Shown: positions 8,312-16,641, counted from the stretch's first letter. The stretch is DNA of 30,108 nucleotides from an uncultured Caryophanales bacterium (GCA_946626535.1 CAMOUK010000015.1:1-30108), one strand, 5' to 3'. Numbers and translations are program-made. Notes: generated by a model not told the origin, from the sequence alone.

Positions 8312-9805
8312 ATGGTAACATTTTTCATTGCGTTATTAATTTTAATAGGCGGATATTTATTATATTCAAGGCTATCAGAAAAGATATTTTGTATAGATGA
8401 TAGGAAGACACCAGCTATAGATCATCCAGATGGTGTTGATATAACACCACTATCAAAATGGAAGGCTTTTTTAATTGAATTATTAAATATTGCTGGAACA
8501 GGTCCTATATTTGGTGCGATAAGTGGAGCTTTATTTGGACCAATTGTTTTTATATGGATTGTTTGTGGCTGTATCTTAGGTGGTGCTGTTCATGATTATT
8601 ATTCTGGAATGATATCATCTAGAAATAATGGTGATTCAATTGCTGAAATATCTGGTAAGTATGGTGGAAGGATAGTAAAGATATTTTTAAGATTTTTCTT
8701 TGTAGTTTTATTAATATTAACTACGGCAGTATTTGTTGTTTCTCCATCAGCATTACTATCAGATATTACAGGTGGAAAAGTCCATGCCCTAATATGGATG
8801 GGTATTATACTTGTTTATTATTTGTTAAGTGCGATATTACCAATAGATAAAATAATAGGTAAAGCATATCCTATATTTGGAATATTTTTAATTAGTATGG
8901 CTATATTTGTAATAGGTGGCGTATTTATTAATCAAAAGGATTATCCAATGCTAGAATTAATTAATAATCTTAAGGATTATTCTAGTATTCATGGAGATTT
9001 ACCTTGGTGGCCTTTTATGTTTACAACAGTAGCTTGTGGAGCTGTAAGTGGATTTCATGCTACACAATCTCCAGTTGTAGCTAAATGTATTAAAACCGAA
9101 AAAGAAGGAAGACAAATATTTTATGGTGCTATGGTTGCAGAAGGAATTATCGCTTTAATTTGGGCAGCAGTAGCTATGGCATTTTTCCATACTGATACGC
9201 AAGAAGGGTATAATTCTTTAATGGCATTAGGTGGAGGCAATTCATCATCTGTTAAAATGATGGCTGAAGTACTTCTTGGACCTGTTGGTACAGTTTTAGC
9301 GATAGTCGGTGTAATTATTTGTCCTGTAACTAGTGGTGATACAGCCTTAAGAAGTGCAAGATTAATTATTGCTGAAGCTTTTAAATTAAATCAAAAGAAT
9401 ATAAGAAATAGACTAATAATAACCTTGCCACTATTTGGAATAATAATTGGACTTAGTATTTGGAATTTTACCTCACCATCTAATTTTAATATATTGTGGA
9501 GATGGTTTGCATGGTCAAATCAGGTTATTGCGACATTTGCGTTATGGATTGAAACAATATATTTATTAAGGGAATCTAAATATCGATTTGGTTCACTTAT
9601 TACGGCAATACCTGCCGCATTTATGAGCGCTGTAACTCTAACTTATATTTTAGGAGAGCCTAATATAGCCTTAGGTAGATTTATTCCATATAATATTTCT
9701 TGTATTATTGGAATTAGTTTAGCAGTAGTTTCATTTGGAATATATTCATTTATATTAATTAAAAGAAAAATATTAGTAAAAGAAGAATTGAAAATTATTG
9801 AATAA
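8312..9805 (+). CDS. cstA: CstA-family carbon starvation transporter
   Basis: This is a polytopic inner-membrane protein of 497 residues, with roughly 12-13 hydrophobic helices. The CstA signatures are PAIDHPDGVDITPLSKW after helix 1, IAGTGPIFGAISGALFGP, and a VHDYYSGMISSRN loop. ACGAVSGFHATQSPVVAKC and CPVTSGDTALRSARLI follow further on. Family members import pyruvate or peptides. It is shorter than the roughly 700-residue Escherichia coli CstA, lacking much of the C-terminal part, as in many Firmicutes members. A separate extended -10 promoter precedes it and the T-box leader follows, so it is monocistronic. Substrate cannot be decided between pyruvate and peptides. Confidence 0.92.
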   Translation: MVTFFIALLILIGGYLLYSRLSEKIFCIDDRKTPAIDHPDGVDITPLSKWKAFLIELLNIAGTGPIFGAISGALFGPIVFIWIVCGCILGGAVHDYYSGMISSRNNGDSIAEISGKYGGRIVKIFLRFFFVVLLILTTAVFVVSPSALLSDITGGKVHALIWMGIILVYYLLSAILPIDKIIGKAYPIFGIFLISMAIFVIGGVFINQKDYPMLELINNLKDYSSIHGDLPWWPFMFTTVACGAVSGFHATQSPVVAKCIKTEKEGRQIFYGAMVAEGIIALIWAAVAMAFFHTDTQEGYNSLMALGGGNSSSVKMMAEVLLGPVGTVLAIVGVIICPVTSGDTALRSARLIIAEAFKLNQKNIRNRLIITLPLFGIIIGLSIWNFTSPSNFNILWRWFAWSNQVIATFALWIETIYLLRESKYRFGSLITAIPAAFMSAVTLTYILGEPNIALGRFIPYNISCIIGISLAVVSFGIYSFILIKRKILVKEELKIIE

Positions 9806-9826
9806 ATTGTTCAATTATTATATAAT
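9798..9826 (+). promoter_or_regulatory. Promoter of the thrS T-box leader
   Basis: TTGAAT (9798-9803), a 17-bp spacer and TATAAT (9821-9826) make a good sigma-A promoter. Its -35 lies in the last codons of cstA. Transcription would start near 9833, at the 5' edge of the T-box leader. Confidence 0.75.
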
Positions 9827-9832
9827 TATTTC

Positions 9833-10057
9833 GTCGATAATGAGGGACATGATATTTAACTTATATTTTTAGAGAAGATATGGCTGGTGAAAATATCTAA
9901 TATACTTAAATTATTACTACCCTACTAGATAAATAGAGGAAATGCTATTTCGTATATCTACGTTACAGATAATTAGAGTTGTCATATTTTAGATATGGAA
10001 CTAAGGTGGTACCGCGGAAATTTTCGTCCTTAAATTAATTTTTAAGGACTTTTTTAT
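9833..10057 (+). promoter_or_regulatory. Threonine T-box riboswitch leader of thrS
   Basis: This tRNA-sensing leader lets transcription continue into thrS when uncharged tRNA-Thr accumulates. The canonical T-box AAGGTGGTACCGCGG is at 10003-10017, able to pair with the 5' arm of the terminator to form the antiterminator. Stem I shows AGAGAAG and GGCTGGTGAAA distal elements at about 9871-9892. The specifier region is ATTACTACCC near 9913-9922. Read as ACT followed by A (9916-9918), or as ACC, it specifies threonine, agreeing with the gene downstream. The competing terminator is GTCCTTAAA/TTTAAGGAC (10026-10049) plus a T run. Confidence 0.95.
10026..10057 (+). terminator. T-box regulated terminator
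   Basis: The stem GTCCTTAAA (10026-10034) with TTTAAGGAC (10041-10049) is followed by a T-rich run. CCTT at its 5' side can instead pair with AAGG of the T-box, which gives the antiterminator. Confidence 0.9.
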
Positions 10058-10073
10058 TTTTAAGGAGGATTAT

Positions 10074-11993
10074 ATGTTAAAGGTAAAATTAATTGATGGA
10101 AGCTTTAAGGAAGTTGAAGAAAACGCACTTGTTGTAAGTGTAGCAAAGGAATTATCTCCAAGTTTAGCAAAGAAGGCTTGTGTTGCTAAGCTTGATGGTG
10201 TTTTAGTTGATTTAAAGACACCTATTACAAAGGATTCATCTTTAGAGCTTGTTATGTTTGATTCTAAGGAAGCATTTGAGGTAATTAATCACTCTTGTGC
10301 ACATTTACTTGCTCAAGCTATGCAAAGATTATATCCAGGAACAACTTGTGGTGTAGGTCCAGCTATTGAAGAAGGATTCTATTATGACTTTGGTGTTAAT
10401 GGTGTTGTTACTGTTGATGATTTACCAAAAATTGAAGCTGAAATGAAGAAGATTGCTAAAGAAAATCTAGCAATTAATCATTCTAAGGTTTCTAAGGCTG
10501 AAGCTAAGGAAATGTTTAAAAATGATAAATATAAGCAAGAATTAATCGATGCAGTAGATGATGATTTAGTTGGTATTTATGAGCAAGGTGAATATAAGGA
10601 CGTTTGTAGAGGCCCACATGTAATTTCTACAGGCTGTTTAAAGTATTTTAAGCTTTTATCTGTTGCAGGCGCATATTGGCGTGGTGATTCTAAAAATGAT
10701 GTTATGACACGTATTTATGGTACTTGCTGGTCAACTGAGGAAGAATTAAAGGATTATTTAGCTTTACTTGAGGATAGAAAGCAAAGAGATCATAGAAAGC
10801 TAGGTAAGGATTTAGGTATATTCATGTTCGATGAATTAGTAGGTAGAGGTCTTCCTATGTGGTTACCTAATGGCTTTATTGTAAGAAGAAAGCTATCTGA
10901 TTATATTATGGATAAGGAATATGACTTAGGCTATAAGCATGTTATGACTCCAGCTTTAGGTAATGTTGAATTATATAAGACATCTGGTCACTGGGCACAT
11001 TATAAGGATGATATGTTCCCTAAGATGGATGTTGATGATGAATCATATGTTTTAAGACCAATGAACTGTCCACATCATATGGTAATGTATAAATCAACAC
11101 TACATTCATATAAGGAATTACCTTTAAAGATTGCTGAAATTGCAGCTGACTTTAGATTTGAAGCATCAGGTGCTTTAACTGGTATTGAGCGTACAAGAGC
11201 ATTCTATCAAAATGATTCTCATATCTTCTGTATGCCATCACAAATTGGTGATGTATTTAAGGAAGTAACAAAGCTAATCTTAGATGTTTATAATGATTTT
11301 GGATTTAAGAATTATAAATTTAGATTATCTTTAAGAGACCCTAATGATGTCGAGAAATATTTCGGTAATGACGAATTATGGGAAAGAAGTGAATCTGAAT
11401 TAAGACAGGTTTTAAATGATCTTGGTGTTGAATATTATGAAGCTATTGGTGAGGCTGCCTTCTATGGTCCAAAGCTTGATGTACAGGTTAGATCAGCAAT
11501 TGGCCATGATGTAACACTTTCTACAATTCAGCTTGATTACCAATTACCTGAAAGATTTGAATTAACTTATATTGATGAAAATGGTGAGAAGGCAAGACCT
11601 GTAGTTGTTCATAGAGCAATCTTAGGTTCTATGGATAGATTTATTGCCTTCTTACTTGAAGAAACTAAGGGTATTTTCCCAATTTGGTTAGCACCAGTTC
11701 AAGCTAAATTAATTCCAGTTAATCTAGAATATCATAAGAAATTTACTGATAAGGTAGCTCAAATATTCAAGAAGAATAAGATTAGATTTGAATGTGATTA
11801 TAGAGAAGAAAAGCTTGGTTATAAGATTAGAGAAGCTCAAATGAAGAAGATTCCATTCCAATTAGTTGTTGGTGATAAGGAAGTTGAAACTAATACTTTA
11901 ACTTATAGAAGATATGGTAGCCAAGAACAAACTACAGTTACTATTGAAGAATTTGTAGAAATGATTAAAAAAGCAAATGAAGAATTAAAATAA
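10074..11993 (+). CDS. thrS: Threonine--tRNA ligase
   Basis: This class II aminoacyl-tRNA synthetase of 639 residues has full domain content. An N-terminal TGS domain (about 1-60) comes first. The editing domain follows with the HxxxH pair in HSCAHLLAQAMQ and a CRGPH motif, then the catalytic domain with zinc-ligand Cys332 in MNCPHH. Motif 2 lies in FRFEASGALTGIERTRAF, motif 3 in AILGSMDRFIAFLLEE, and an anticodon-binding domain (about 540-639) ends the protein. AAGGAGG gives a strong ribosome site. Expression is controlled by the T-box leader just upstream, and a terminator follows, so it is a single-gene unit. Confidence 0.98.
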   Translation: MLKVKLIDGSFKEVEENALVVSVAKELSPSLAKKACVAKLDGVLVDLKTPITKDSSLELVMFDSKEAFEVINHSCAHLLAQAMQRLYPGTTCGVGPAIEEGFYYDFGVNGVVTVDDLPKIEAEMKKIAKENLAINHSKVSKAEAKEMFKNDKYKQELIDAVDDDLVGIYEQGEYKDVCRGPHVISTGCLKYFKLLSVAGAYWRGDSKNDVMTRIYGTCWSTEEELKDYLALLEDRKQRDHRKLGKDLGIFMFDELVGRGLPMWLPNGFIVRRKLSDYIMDKEYDLGYKHVMTPALGNVELYKTSGHWAHYKDDMFPKMDVDDESYVLRPMNCPHHMVMYKSTLHSYKELPLKIAEIAADFRFEASGALTGIERTRAFYQNDSHIFCMPSQIGDVFKEVTKLILDVYNDFGFKNYKFRLSLRDPNDVEKYFGNDELWERSESELRQVLNDLGVEYYEAIGEAAFYGPKLDVQVRSAIGHDVTLSTIQLDYQLPERFELTYIDENGEKARPVVVHRAILGSMDRFIAFLLEETKGIFPIWLAPVQAKLIPVNLEYHKKFTDKVAQIFKKNKIRFECDYREEKLGYKIREAQMKKIPFQLVVGDKEVETNTLTYRRYGSQEQTTVTIEEFVEMIKKANEELK

Positions 11994-12000
11994 TAAAAAA

Positions 12001-12030
12001 CAAAAGTCTAGGCAGCTAGACTTTTGGTTG
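12001..12030 (+). terminator. Terminator after thrS
   Basis: CAAAAGTCTAG (12001-12011) and CTAGACTTTTG (12016-12026) form a perfect 11-bp stem with a GCAG loop. The following tract is only moderately T-rich (GTTGTTAT), so some readthrough into the next genes is possible. Confidence 0.75.
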
Positions 12031-12051
12031 TTATATAAGAAAGGAAATAAA

Positions 12052-12552
12052 ATGAAATTAGTATTATCAAAAGAAGAAGCATTTGATGAAAATGAGGTAA
12101 AATTTGTTGTTAAACAATTGAATAAAATAGTATTAAAGCCTCAAGCACTACTTTCGTTATTATTTTTAGTAATTGGTGTTATATTTTTTGGTTTATCATT
12201 TGCTTTTGATAAGGATACAACAATAATGGGCTGTGGTATATTTATTGTTGTCTTTGCGTTAATTTATTTATTAATGATTAAATTTTTAAGCAATAAGGCA
12301 GTTAAAAATGTAACTTCAAGCATTACCTATAGCTATAAATTTTATGATGATAGAGTAGTTGTTTGTTCAAATACAAATACATCAAATGGTAATGTTACAT
12401 ATAAATATACTGACTTTAAAAAATGTGTTAAAAAACAGCATTATACATTCTTATTCATAAATAAGAATCAAGCATATATCATTAGAAATCAAGATTTAAA
12501 TGAAGAATTCTTTAATCTATTAAAATCAAATATTAAAAAGTATAAGGATTAA
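12052..12552 (+). CDS. YcxB-like membrane protein, paralog 1
   Basis: This is a 166-residue membrane protein. An N-terminal cytoplasmic strand region precedes two transmembrane helices (about 38-60 and 64-84). The C-terminal part (about 95-160) resembles the YcxB-like domain, a small beta-rich cytoplasmic domain: FYDDRVVV, then YKYTDFKKCVKKQHYTFLFI and AYIIRNQDL. The family's function is unknown. A TTG 24 bases upstream could extend the frame, but AAGGA directly before the ATG at 12052 decides the start. Its stop is 2 bases from the start of a paralog with the same layout (FYDDR, KKCVKK). The weak thrS terminator may let the pair be read with thrS; no obvious own promoter is seen. Confidence 0.75.
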   Translation: MKLVLSKEEAFDENEVKFVVKQLNKIVLKPQALLSLLFLVIGVIFFGLSFAFDKDTTIMGCGIFIVVFALIYLLMIKFLSNKAVKNVTSSITYSYKFYDDRVVVCSNTNTSNGNVTYKYTDFKKCVKKQHYTFLFINKNQAYIIRNQDLNEEFFNLLKSNIKKYKD

Positions 12553-12554
12553 TT

Positions 12555-13040
12555 ATGGAATTAGAATACGAAAGTGAATGCGAATTTAATGTTACTGAAC
12601 AAAAAGAATTGATTAAAATATTATCATTTAAAAATATTGTTGGTACAATAATTTTAGTTGCATTTATGTTTGTTATTGGCATTATTAGTTTAATTTCAAT
12701 TGTTAATGGCTATAATTCAGTCAAATTAGTTATAGGTTTTGTATCTATTATTTGTGGTATTGCCTATATTATCTTAGGATTTTATAATTATATGAAGGCT
12801 CTAAAACAAGTTAAAAATGATGTTAAATATAGCTATCAATTTTATGATGATAGAATTCTAGTAGCCTATATAGCAGCTAATGGTAATGCTAATCAGACAT
12901 TTAGATATGAAGAATTGAAAAAATGTGTTAAAAAAGAAAAATATACATTATTATATGTTGAAAAAAATAGGGCAATTCCTATTAAAAATGAATTTATGAG
13001 TGAGGAATTATATAGTTTTTTAAAAACTAAAATTAGATAA
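12555..13040 (+). CDS. YcxB-like membrane protein, paralog 2
   Basis: This 161-residue paralog of the gene before it has the same order: an acidic N-terminus, two transmembrane helices (about 33-55 and 60-80) and a YcxB-like C-terminal domain. The C-terminal domain shows YSYQFYDDRILVAY, RYEELKKCVKKEKYTLLYVEKN and AIPIKNEF. The shared FYDDR and KKCVKK blocks show tandem duplication followed by divergence, mostly in the N-terminus and membrane helices. The start is 2 bases after the preceding stop, so translation is coupled; the ribosome site AAGGAT is weak. The function is unknown. The two could form a heteromeric membrane complex, but that is inference. Confidence 0.75.
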   Translation: MELEYESECEFNVTEQKELIKILSFKNIVGTIILVAFMFVIGIISLISIVNGYNSVKLVIGFVSIICGIAYIILGFYNYMKALKQVKNDVKYSYQFYDDRILVAYIAANGNANQTFRYEELKKCVKKEKYTLLYVEKNRAIPIKNEFMSEELYSFLKTKIR

Positions 13041-13054
13041 AATAAGGGATTATT

Positions 13055-14593
13055 ATGGGACTTTTAGATGTTGAAGGCTTAAGGTTCAAATATAAGGATG
13101 AAAATCTATTTAATGATGTTGAATTTAGAATATTACCCCAAGATCACATTGTAATAGTTGGTGATAATGGTGTAGGTAAATCAACATTTATGAATCTTAT
13201 ATGTAAAAATTTAATACCTGATGCTGGAAGCATTAAATGGATGAATAATGTAAAATATTCATACTTAGATCAGCAATTAAAGGTAAGACAAGATATTTCT
13301 ATTAATGATTATATAATAGATGTTTTTAAGCCTTTATTTGAAAAGGAAAAGCTGATGAATTCATATTATGAAAAATTAGCTTTTTGTGATGAAAAGGATT
13401 ATGAAAGATATCTAAATTATGCTGATCAAATTCAAAAGGAATTAGAAGATAATAATTTCTATTGGATAGATTCTACATTAGGAAATATTTATAATGGCTT
13501 AGGTATAAAAGAATTTGGTATAGATACTAAATTATCTAATTTATCTGGTGGACAAAGGGCAAAGGTATATTTAGCAAAGCTACTTTTAGATGCTCCAGAT
13601 GTAATGCTATTAGATGAGCCTACAAACTTCTTAGATTCAGCTCATATTGAATGGCTCTCAAAATATTTAAATGATTTTAAAAAGGCCTTTGTTGTTATAA
13701 GCCATGATGAAAGCTTTATAAGAAGTATAGCTAAGGTTGTTTATAACCTAGATAATAAGCAAATGACTAGATATAATATGGATTATGACCATTATTTAGC
13801 TGAAAGGGATTTAAGAAAAGAACAATATATTAATAAATATAAGGCTCAACAAAACTTCATTAAAAAGACTGAAGCCTTTATTCAAAAAAATATTGTTAGG
13901 GCAACAACCTCTAAACAAGCAAAATCTAGAAGAAAGATGCTAGAAAAGATTGAAAGAATTGCTCCACCTAAAAATCATGAGCCAATGCATTTAACATTTC
14001 CTTTTTCTAAAGGCTTAGGACAAGAAGTATTAAAGCTTAATAATTTAAGTGTTGGTTATGGAGAAAAGGTTGTTTTAGAAGATTTAAACTTTTTACTTAA
14101 GCAAAATGAAAGGGTTGTAATATTAGGAAAAAATGGTATTGGTAAATCAACTATTATTAAAACTATAACAGAAGTTATTAAGCCTCTTGGTGGTGAATTT
14201 GTTTGGAATCCATCAGCTGATATTAATTATTTTTGTCAGGAAGAGGCTTATGATAATAAAGTCAATGCTATAAATTATTTAAGATATTATTATCCATTAA
14301 AGACTGATGGTGAGCTAAGAAGTATACTAGCAACAGCCGGTATAAAGGGTGATTTAGCAACTAAGCCTATGACTGAGCTTTCAGGCGGTGAACAAACACG
14401 TGTAAGGCTTGCATTAATGACAATGAAAAAATCAAATGTATTAATTTTAGATGAGCCTACTAATCACTTAGATGTATTGTCAAAGGCTGAGCTTTGGGAT
14501 TCATTAGATAAATTTCCAGGCTCATTAATCCTAGTTACTCACGAAGATGATTTTTATGAGGGATTAGTTGATTTTAAACTTGAATTCAAATGA
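13055..14593 (+). CDS. ABC-F family ATPase (ribosome-associated type)
   Basis: This is a 512-residue tandem ABC ATPase without membrane helices. NBD1 has Walker A GDNGVGKST, signature LSGGQRAKV and Walker B VMLLDEPTNFLD. A charged linker follows (about 250-315, rich in K/R/Q, with VRATTSKQAKSRRKMLEK), the ABC-F P-site tRNA interaction motif. NBD2 has GKNGIGKST, LSGGEQTRV and VLILDEPTNHLD. ABC-F proteins bind the ribosomal E site; some relieve stalling and others protect from antibiotics. The short linker and absence of a long C-terminal extension suit a housekeeping YbiT/YkpA-like factor more than a resistance protein, but the subfamily cannot be fixed from sequence alone. Confidence 0.92.
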   Translation: MGLLDVEGLRFKYKDENLFNDVEFRILPQDHIVIVGDNGVGKSTFMNLICKNLIPDAGSIKWMNNVKYSYLDQQLKVRQDISINDYIIDVFKPLFEKEKLMNSYYEKLAFCDEKDYERYLNYADQIQKELEDNNFYWIDSTLGNIYNGLGIKEFGIDTKLSNLSGGQRAKVYLAKLLLDAPDVMLLDEPTNFLDSAHIEWLSKYLNDFKKAFVVISHDESFIRSIAKVVYNLDNKQMTRYNMDYDHYLAERDLRKEQYINKYKAQQNFIKKTEAFIQKNIVRATTSKQAKSRRKMLEKIERIAPPKNHEPMHLTFPFSKGLGQEVLKLNNLSVGYGEKVVLEDLNFLLKQNERVVILGKNGIGKSTIIKTITEVIKPLGGEFVWNPSADINYFCQEEAYDNKVNAINYLRYYYPLKTDGELRSILATAGIKGDLATKPMTELSGGEQTRVRLALMTMKKSNVLILDEPTNHLDVLSKAELWDSLDKFPGSLILVTHEDDFYEGLVDFKLEFK

Positions 14594-14601
14594 TATTTTT
14601 C

Positions 14602-14630
14602 TTGACTTTGACCACTAAAATATATATAAT
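14602..14630 (+). promoter_or_regulatory. Promoter of yceD-rpmF
   Basis: TTGACT (14602-14607), a 17-bp spacer and TATAAT (14625-14630) make one of the best sigma-A promoters in the window, just after the ABC-F stop and 24 bases before the yceD start. Confidence 0.85.
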
Positions 14631-14653
14631 CTATAATGCTGGGGTGATTTAGT

Positions 14654-15109
14654 ATGAAATTTACTTTAGCTCAATTAAGAAATAAGAAATTTCCTTTTGT
14701 TGTAGAAGAAGAAATTGACCTTAAAGATGATTTATTAGGCTTTGAGGATGTTTTAGATGCATCTATGTGTAAAGTTAAAACAACTATACATGAAAGAGGC
14801 GAAGAAACATATTTATGTAATTTTGATATTAATATCAATTTAACATTGAAGGATTCTATAAGCTTAAAAGAAGTTCCTTATGAAATAAAGACAACTGCTG
14901 AAGAGATTTTTTCAAATGATGAATTAATTGAAGATGCAATTAGAATTGATGGTATTACTTTAGATACAAAAGAAGCTATACTTACTGCAGTTTTAATCGC
15001 AAAACCAATGAGCTATTCAACTGAAGAATTTGAAGATGAGGTTGAAGAAGAAATTGATAATGAAGAAAAAATAAATCCAGCATTTGCAGGCTTAAAAGAT
15101 TTATTATAA
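14654..15109 (+). CDS. yceD: YceD/DUF177 family protein
   Basis: This 151-residue protein of the DUF177 (YceD) family is almost always encoded directly before rpmF and is linked to 23S rRNA accumulation. Supporting features are the central CxVKTTIHERGEETYLCNFDININLTL strand pair, the IRIDGITLDTKEAILTAVLIAKPM segment (bacterial members have DGxIDL and a late LxLP-like strand), and a highly acidic C-terminal tail. The start has the site GGGGTGAT. It is 16 bases before rpmF and shares its promoter. Confidence 0.88.
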   Translation: MKFTLAQLRNKKFPFVVEEEIDLKDDLLGFEDVLDASMCKVKTTIHERGEETYLCNFDININLTLKDSISLKEVPYEIKTTAEEIFSNDELIEDAIRIDGITLDTKEAILTAVLIAKPMSYSTEEFEDEVEEEIDNEEKINPAFAGLKDLL

Positions 15110-15125
15110 AACGGAGGTGTAGTAA

Positions 15126-15329
15126 ATGGCAGTACCTTTTAGAAGAGTATCAAAGAGTAAAAAGGCAATGAGACGTTCTCATCAAGCTTTACAAACTCCA
15201 GGTATGATTACTTGTCCTAACTGTGGAGAGTTAACACTAGCTCATAGAGTATGTCCTAATTGTGGATATTATAAGGGTAAATTAGTTGTAGCTCCTAAGG
15301 CAGAAAAGACTGAAGAAGAAACAAAATAG
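15126..15329 (+). CDS. rpmF: 50S ribosomal protein L32
   Basis: This is a 67-residue L32. The N-terminus [19 protein letters not shown] is the conserved rRNA-binding extension. It is the zinc-binding (C+) form, with CPNC at about 30-33 and CPNC at about 43-46. A Lys/Glu tail ends the protein. The ribosome site GGAGGTGT is strong. A paralog lacking the cysteines, used under zinc shortage in some Firmicutes, is not present in this window. Confidence 0.97.
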   Translation: MAVPFRRVSKSKKAMRRSHQALQTPGMITCPNCGELTLAHRVCPNCGYYKGKLVVAPKAEKTEEETK

Positions 15330-15340
15330 TTATTCTATAG

Positions 15341-15370
15341 AAATAGACGCTAGGGGCGTCTATTTTCTAT
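15341..15370 (+). terminator. Terminator after rpmF
   Basis: AAATAGACGC (15341-15350) and GCGTCTATTT (15356-15365) form a perfect 10-bp stem with a TAGGG loop, followed by TCTATATT. The tail is less U-rich than a strong terminator, so rsmH may be partly read from the same promoter. Confidence 0.7.
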
Positions 15371-15386
15371 ATTAAGAGGTATAGAT

Positions 15387-16310
15387 ATGTATGTACATAA
15401 AACTGTATTAAAGGAAGAGGCAGTAGAACAATTAAATATTAAAGAAGATGGTATTTATGTTGATGCGACAACTGGTGGTGGAGGTCATTCTTCACTTATT
15501 TTAGCCAAATTAAAAAAAGGCCATCTTTATTGTTTTGATCAAGATGATTATGCCTTTATAAGAAGTAAAGAGGTACTAGATAAGGTTGGTACTAATTACA
15601 CCTTCGTTAAAGCTAATTTTAAGGATTTAAAAAAGGAATTAAATAAGTTAGGTGTAGAGCATATTGATGGTATTATATATGATTTAGGTGTATCATCTTT
15701 CCAATTTGATATACCAGAGCGTGGTTTTTCATATAATTATGATGCCCCACTTGATATGAGAATGAATCAAGAATCAACACTTACTGCAGCTGATATTGTA
15801 AATAATTATAAATATGAAGAAATTGTTAAAATCTTATTTGATTATGGTGAGGAAAATAATGCAAAGCTAATCGCAAGAGGTATAGAAAAATATCGTCAAA
15901 ATAAAAGAATAGAAACTACATTTGAGCTTGTTGATATTATTAAAAAATCTCTACCTGCAAAAGTCTTAAATAAGAAGGGACATCCTGCAAAACAGACATT
16001 CCAAGCTCTAAGAATTGCCGTAAATGATGAGCTTAGAGTATTTGAGGTATCAATTAATGATGCCCTTGATATGCTTAATAAGGATGGTAGAGCTGTTGTT
16101 ATAACATTCCATTCATTAGAGGATAGAATTTGTAAGAAAGTATTTAAGGATAGAACGACAATAGAGGATGTTAAAGGCCTACCAACTATGCCAGTTGACA
16201 ACACTTTATTTGAGCTTATTACTAAAAAACCAATGCTTCCAACTGAAGAAGAAATTAAAGAAAACAATAGAGCACATAGTGCTAAAATGAGAGTAATTAA
16301 AAGAAAATAA
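15387..16310 (+). CDS. rsmH: 16S rRNA (cytosine(1402)-N4)-methyltransferase
   Basis: This 307-residue SAM-dependent enzyme methylates C1402 in the 16S P site. The N-terminal MYVHKTVLKEEAVEQL and ATTGGGGHSSLIL (SAM-binding loop) are diagnostic. GIIYDLGVSSFQFDIPERGFSY, PLDMRMNQ and the C-terminal VITFHSLEDRICKKVFK are also diagnostic. In most bacteria rsmH lies between mraZ and ftsL in the dcw cluster. Here it follows rpmF and is followed by a tRNA, so the cluster is dispersed. AAGAGGTAT serves as ribosome site. Confidence 0.97.
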   Translation: MYVHKTVLKEEAVEQLNIKEDGIYVDATTGGGGHSSLILAKLKKGHLYCFDQDDYAFIRSKEVLDKVGTNYTFVKANFKDLKKELNKLGVEHIDGIIYDLGVSSFQFDIPERGFSYNYDAPLDMRMNQESTLTAADIVNNYKYEEIVKILFDYGEENNAKLIARGIEKYRQNKRIETTFELVDIIKKSLPAKVLNKKGHPAKQTFQALRIAVNDELRVFEVSINDALDMLNKDGRAVVITFHSLEDRICKKVFKDRTTIEDVKGLPTMPVDNTLFELITKKPMLPTEEEIKENNRAHSAKMRVIKRK

Positions 16311-16314
16311 AATA

Positions 16315-16401
16315 GTTGCAGTTTTTACTGAAAAAATGTACGAAAATTGTTGACATTATCATTAATTTTAGTATAATTAATATTGCAGTAAAAATTGCAA
16401 C
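16315..16401. repeat. Inverted repeat flanking the tRNA-Leu promoter
   Basis: GTTGCAGTTTTTACTG (16315-16330) and CAGTAAAAATTGCAAC (16386-16401) are 16-base inverted arms with a single difference, which an RNA could tolerate as G-U. The 55 bases between them hold the tRNA promoter, and the right arm lies between start site and tRNA. Its function is unknown. Confidence 0.6.
16350..16377 (+). promoter_or_regulatory. Promoter of tRNA-Leu
   Basis: Consensus TTGACA (16350-16355), a 16-bp spacer and consensus TATAAT (16372-16377) form a strong promoter, with a start expected near 16384, about 24 bases before the tRNA. Confidence 0.88.
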
Positions 16402-16407
16402 TCAAAT

Positions 16408-16491
16408 GCCCGAATGGCGGAATTGGCAGACGCGCCAGACTTAGAATCTGGTTCCGAAAGAGTGCAGGTTCAAGTCCTGTTTCGGGCACCA
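16408..16491 (+). tRNA. tRNA-Leu (anticodon UAG), with encoded CCA
   Basis: The acceptor strands GCCCGAA (16408-16414) and TTCGGGC (16481-16487) pair fully, followed by A and an encoded CCA. The D arm contains GGCGGAATTGGCAGACGC. The anticodon arm CCAGA-CTTAGAA-TCTGG gives anticodon TAG, reading CUN codons. A long class II variable arm and the T arm GCAGGTTCAAGTCCTGT are typical of leucine tRNA. Confidence 0.97.
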
Positions 16492-16505
16492 TCTTAAAAG
16501 CAATT

Positions 16506-16540
16506 AAAGGTTCATAATGAACCTTTTTATTTTTTATAAA
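16506..16540 (+). terminator. Terminator after tRNA-Leu
   Basis: AAAGGTTCA (16506-16514) and TGAACCTTT (16518-16526) form a 9-bp stem with a 3-base loop, followed by a T-rich tail. The next 65 bases up to 16605 hold nothing I can recognise. Confidence 0.85.
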
Positions 16541-16605
16541 AATTAAAATTAAATGTTAATGTATATACCTACTAAAAATCATTATTTTATCAAGTATATT
16601 TTTTC

Positions 16606-16634
16606 TTGTTGAATAAATAAATAGATGATAGAAT
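16606..16634 (+). promoter_or_regulatory. Promoter of the putative toxin mRNA
   Basis: TTGTTG (16606-16611), a 17-bp spacer and TAGAAT (16629-16634) form a plausible sigma-A promoter. The shifted pair TTGAAT/AATAAT three bases downstream also has 17-bp spacing. Transcription would start just before the hairpin at 16642. Confidence 0.6.
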
Positions 16635-16641
16635 AATAAAA

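Noticed and set aside
15896..16267. Minus-strand open frame inside rsmH
   Set aside because: rsmH is fully conserved across this stretch and the reverse frame has no recognisable features.
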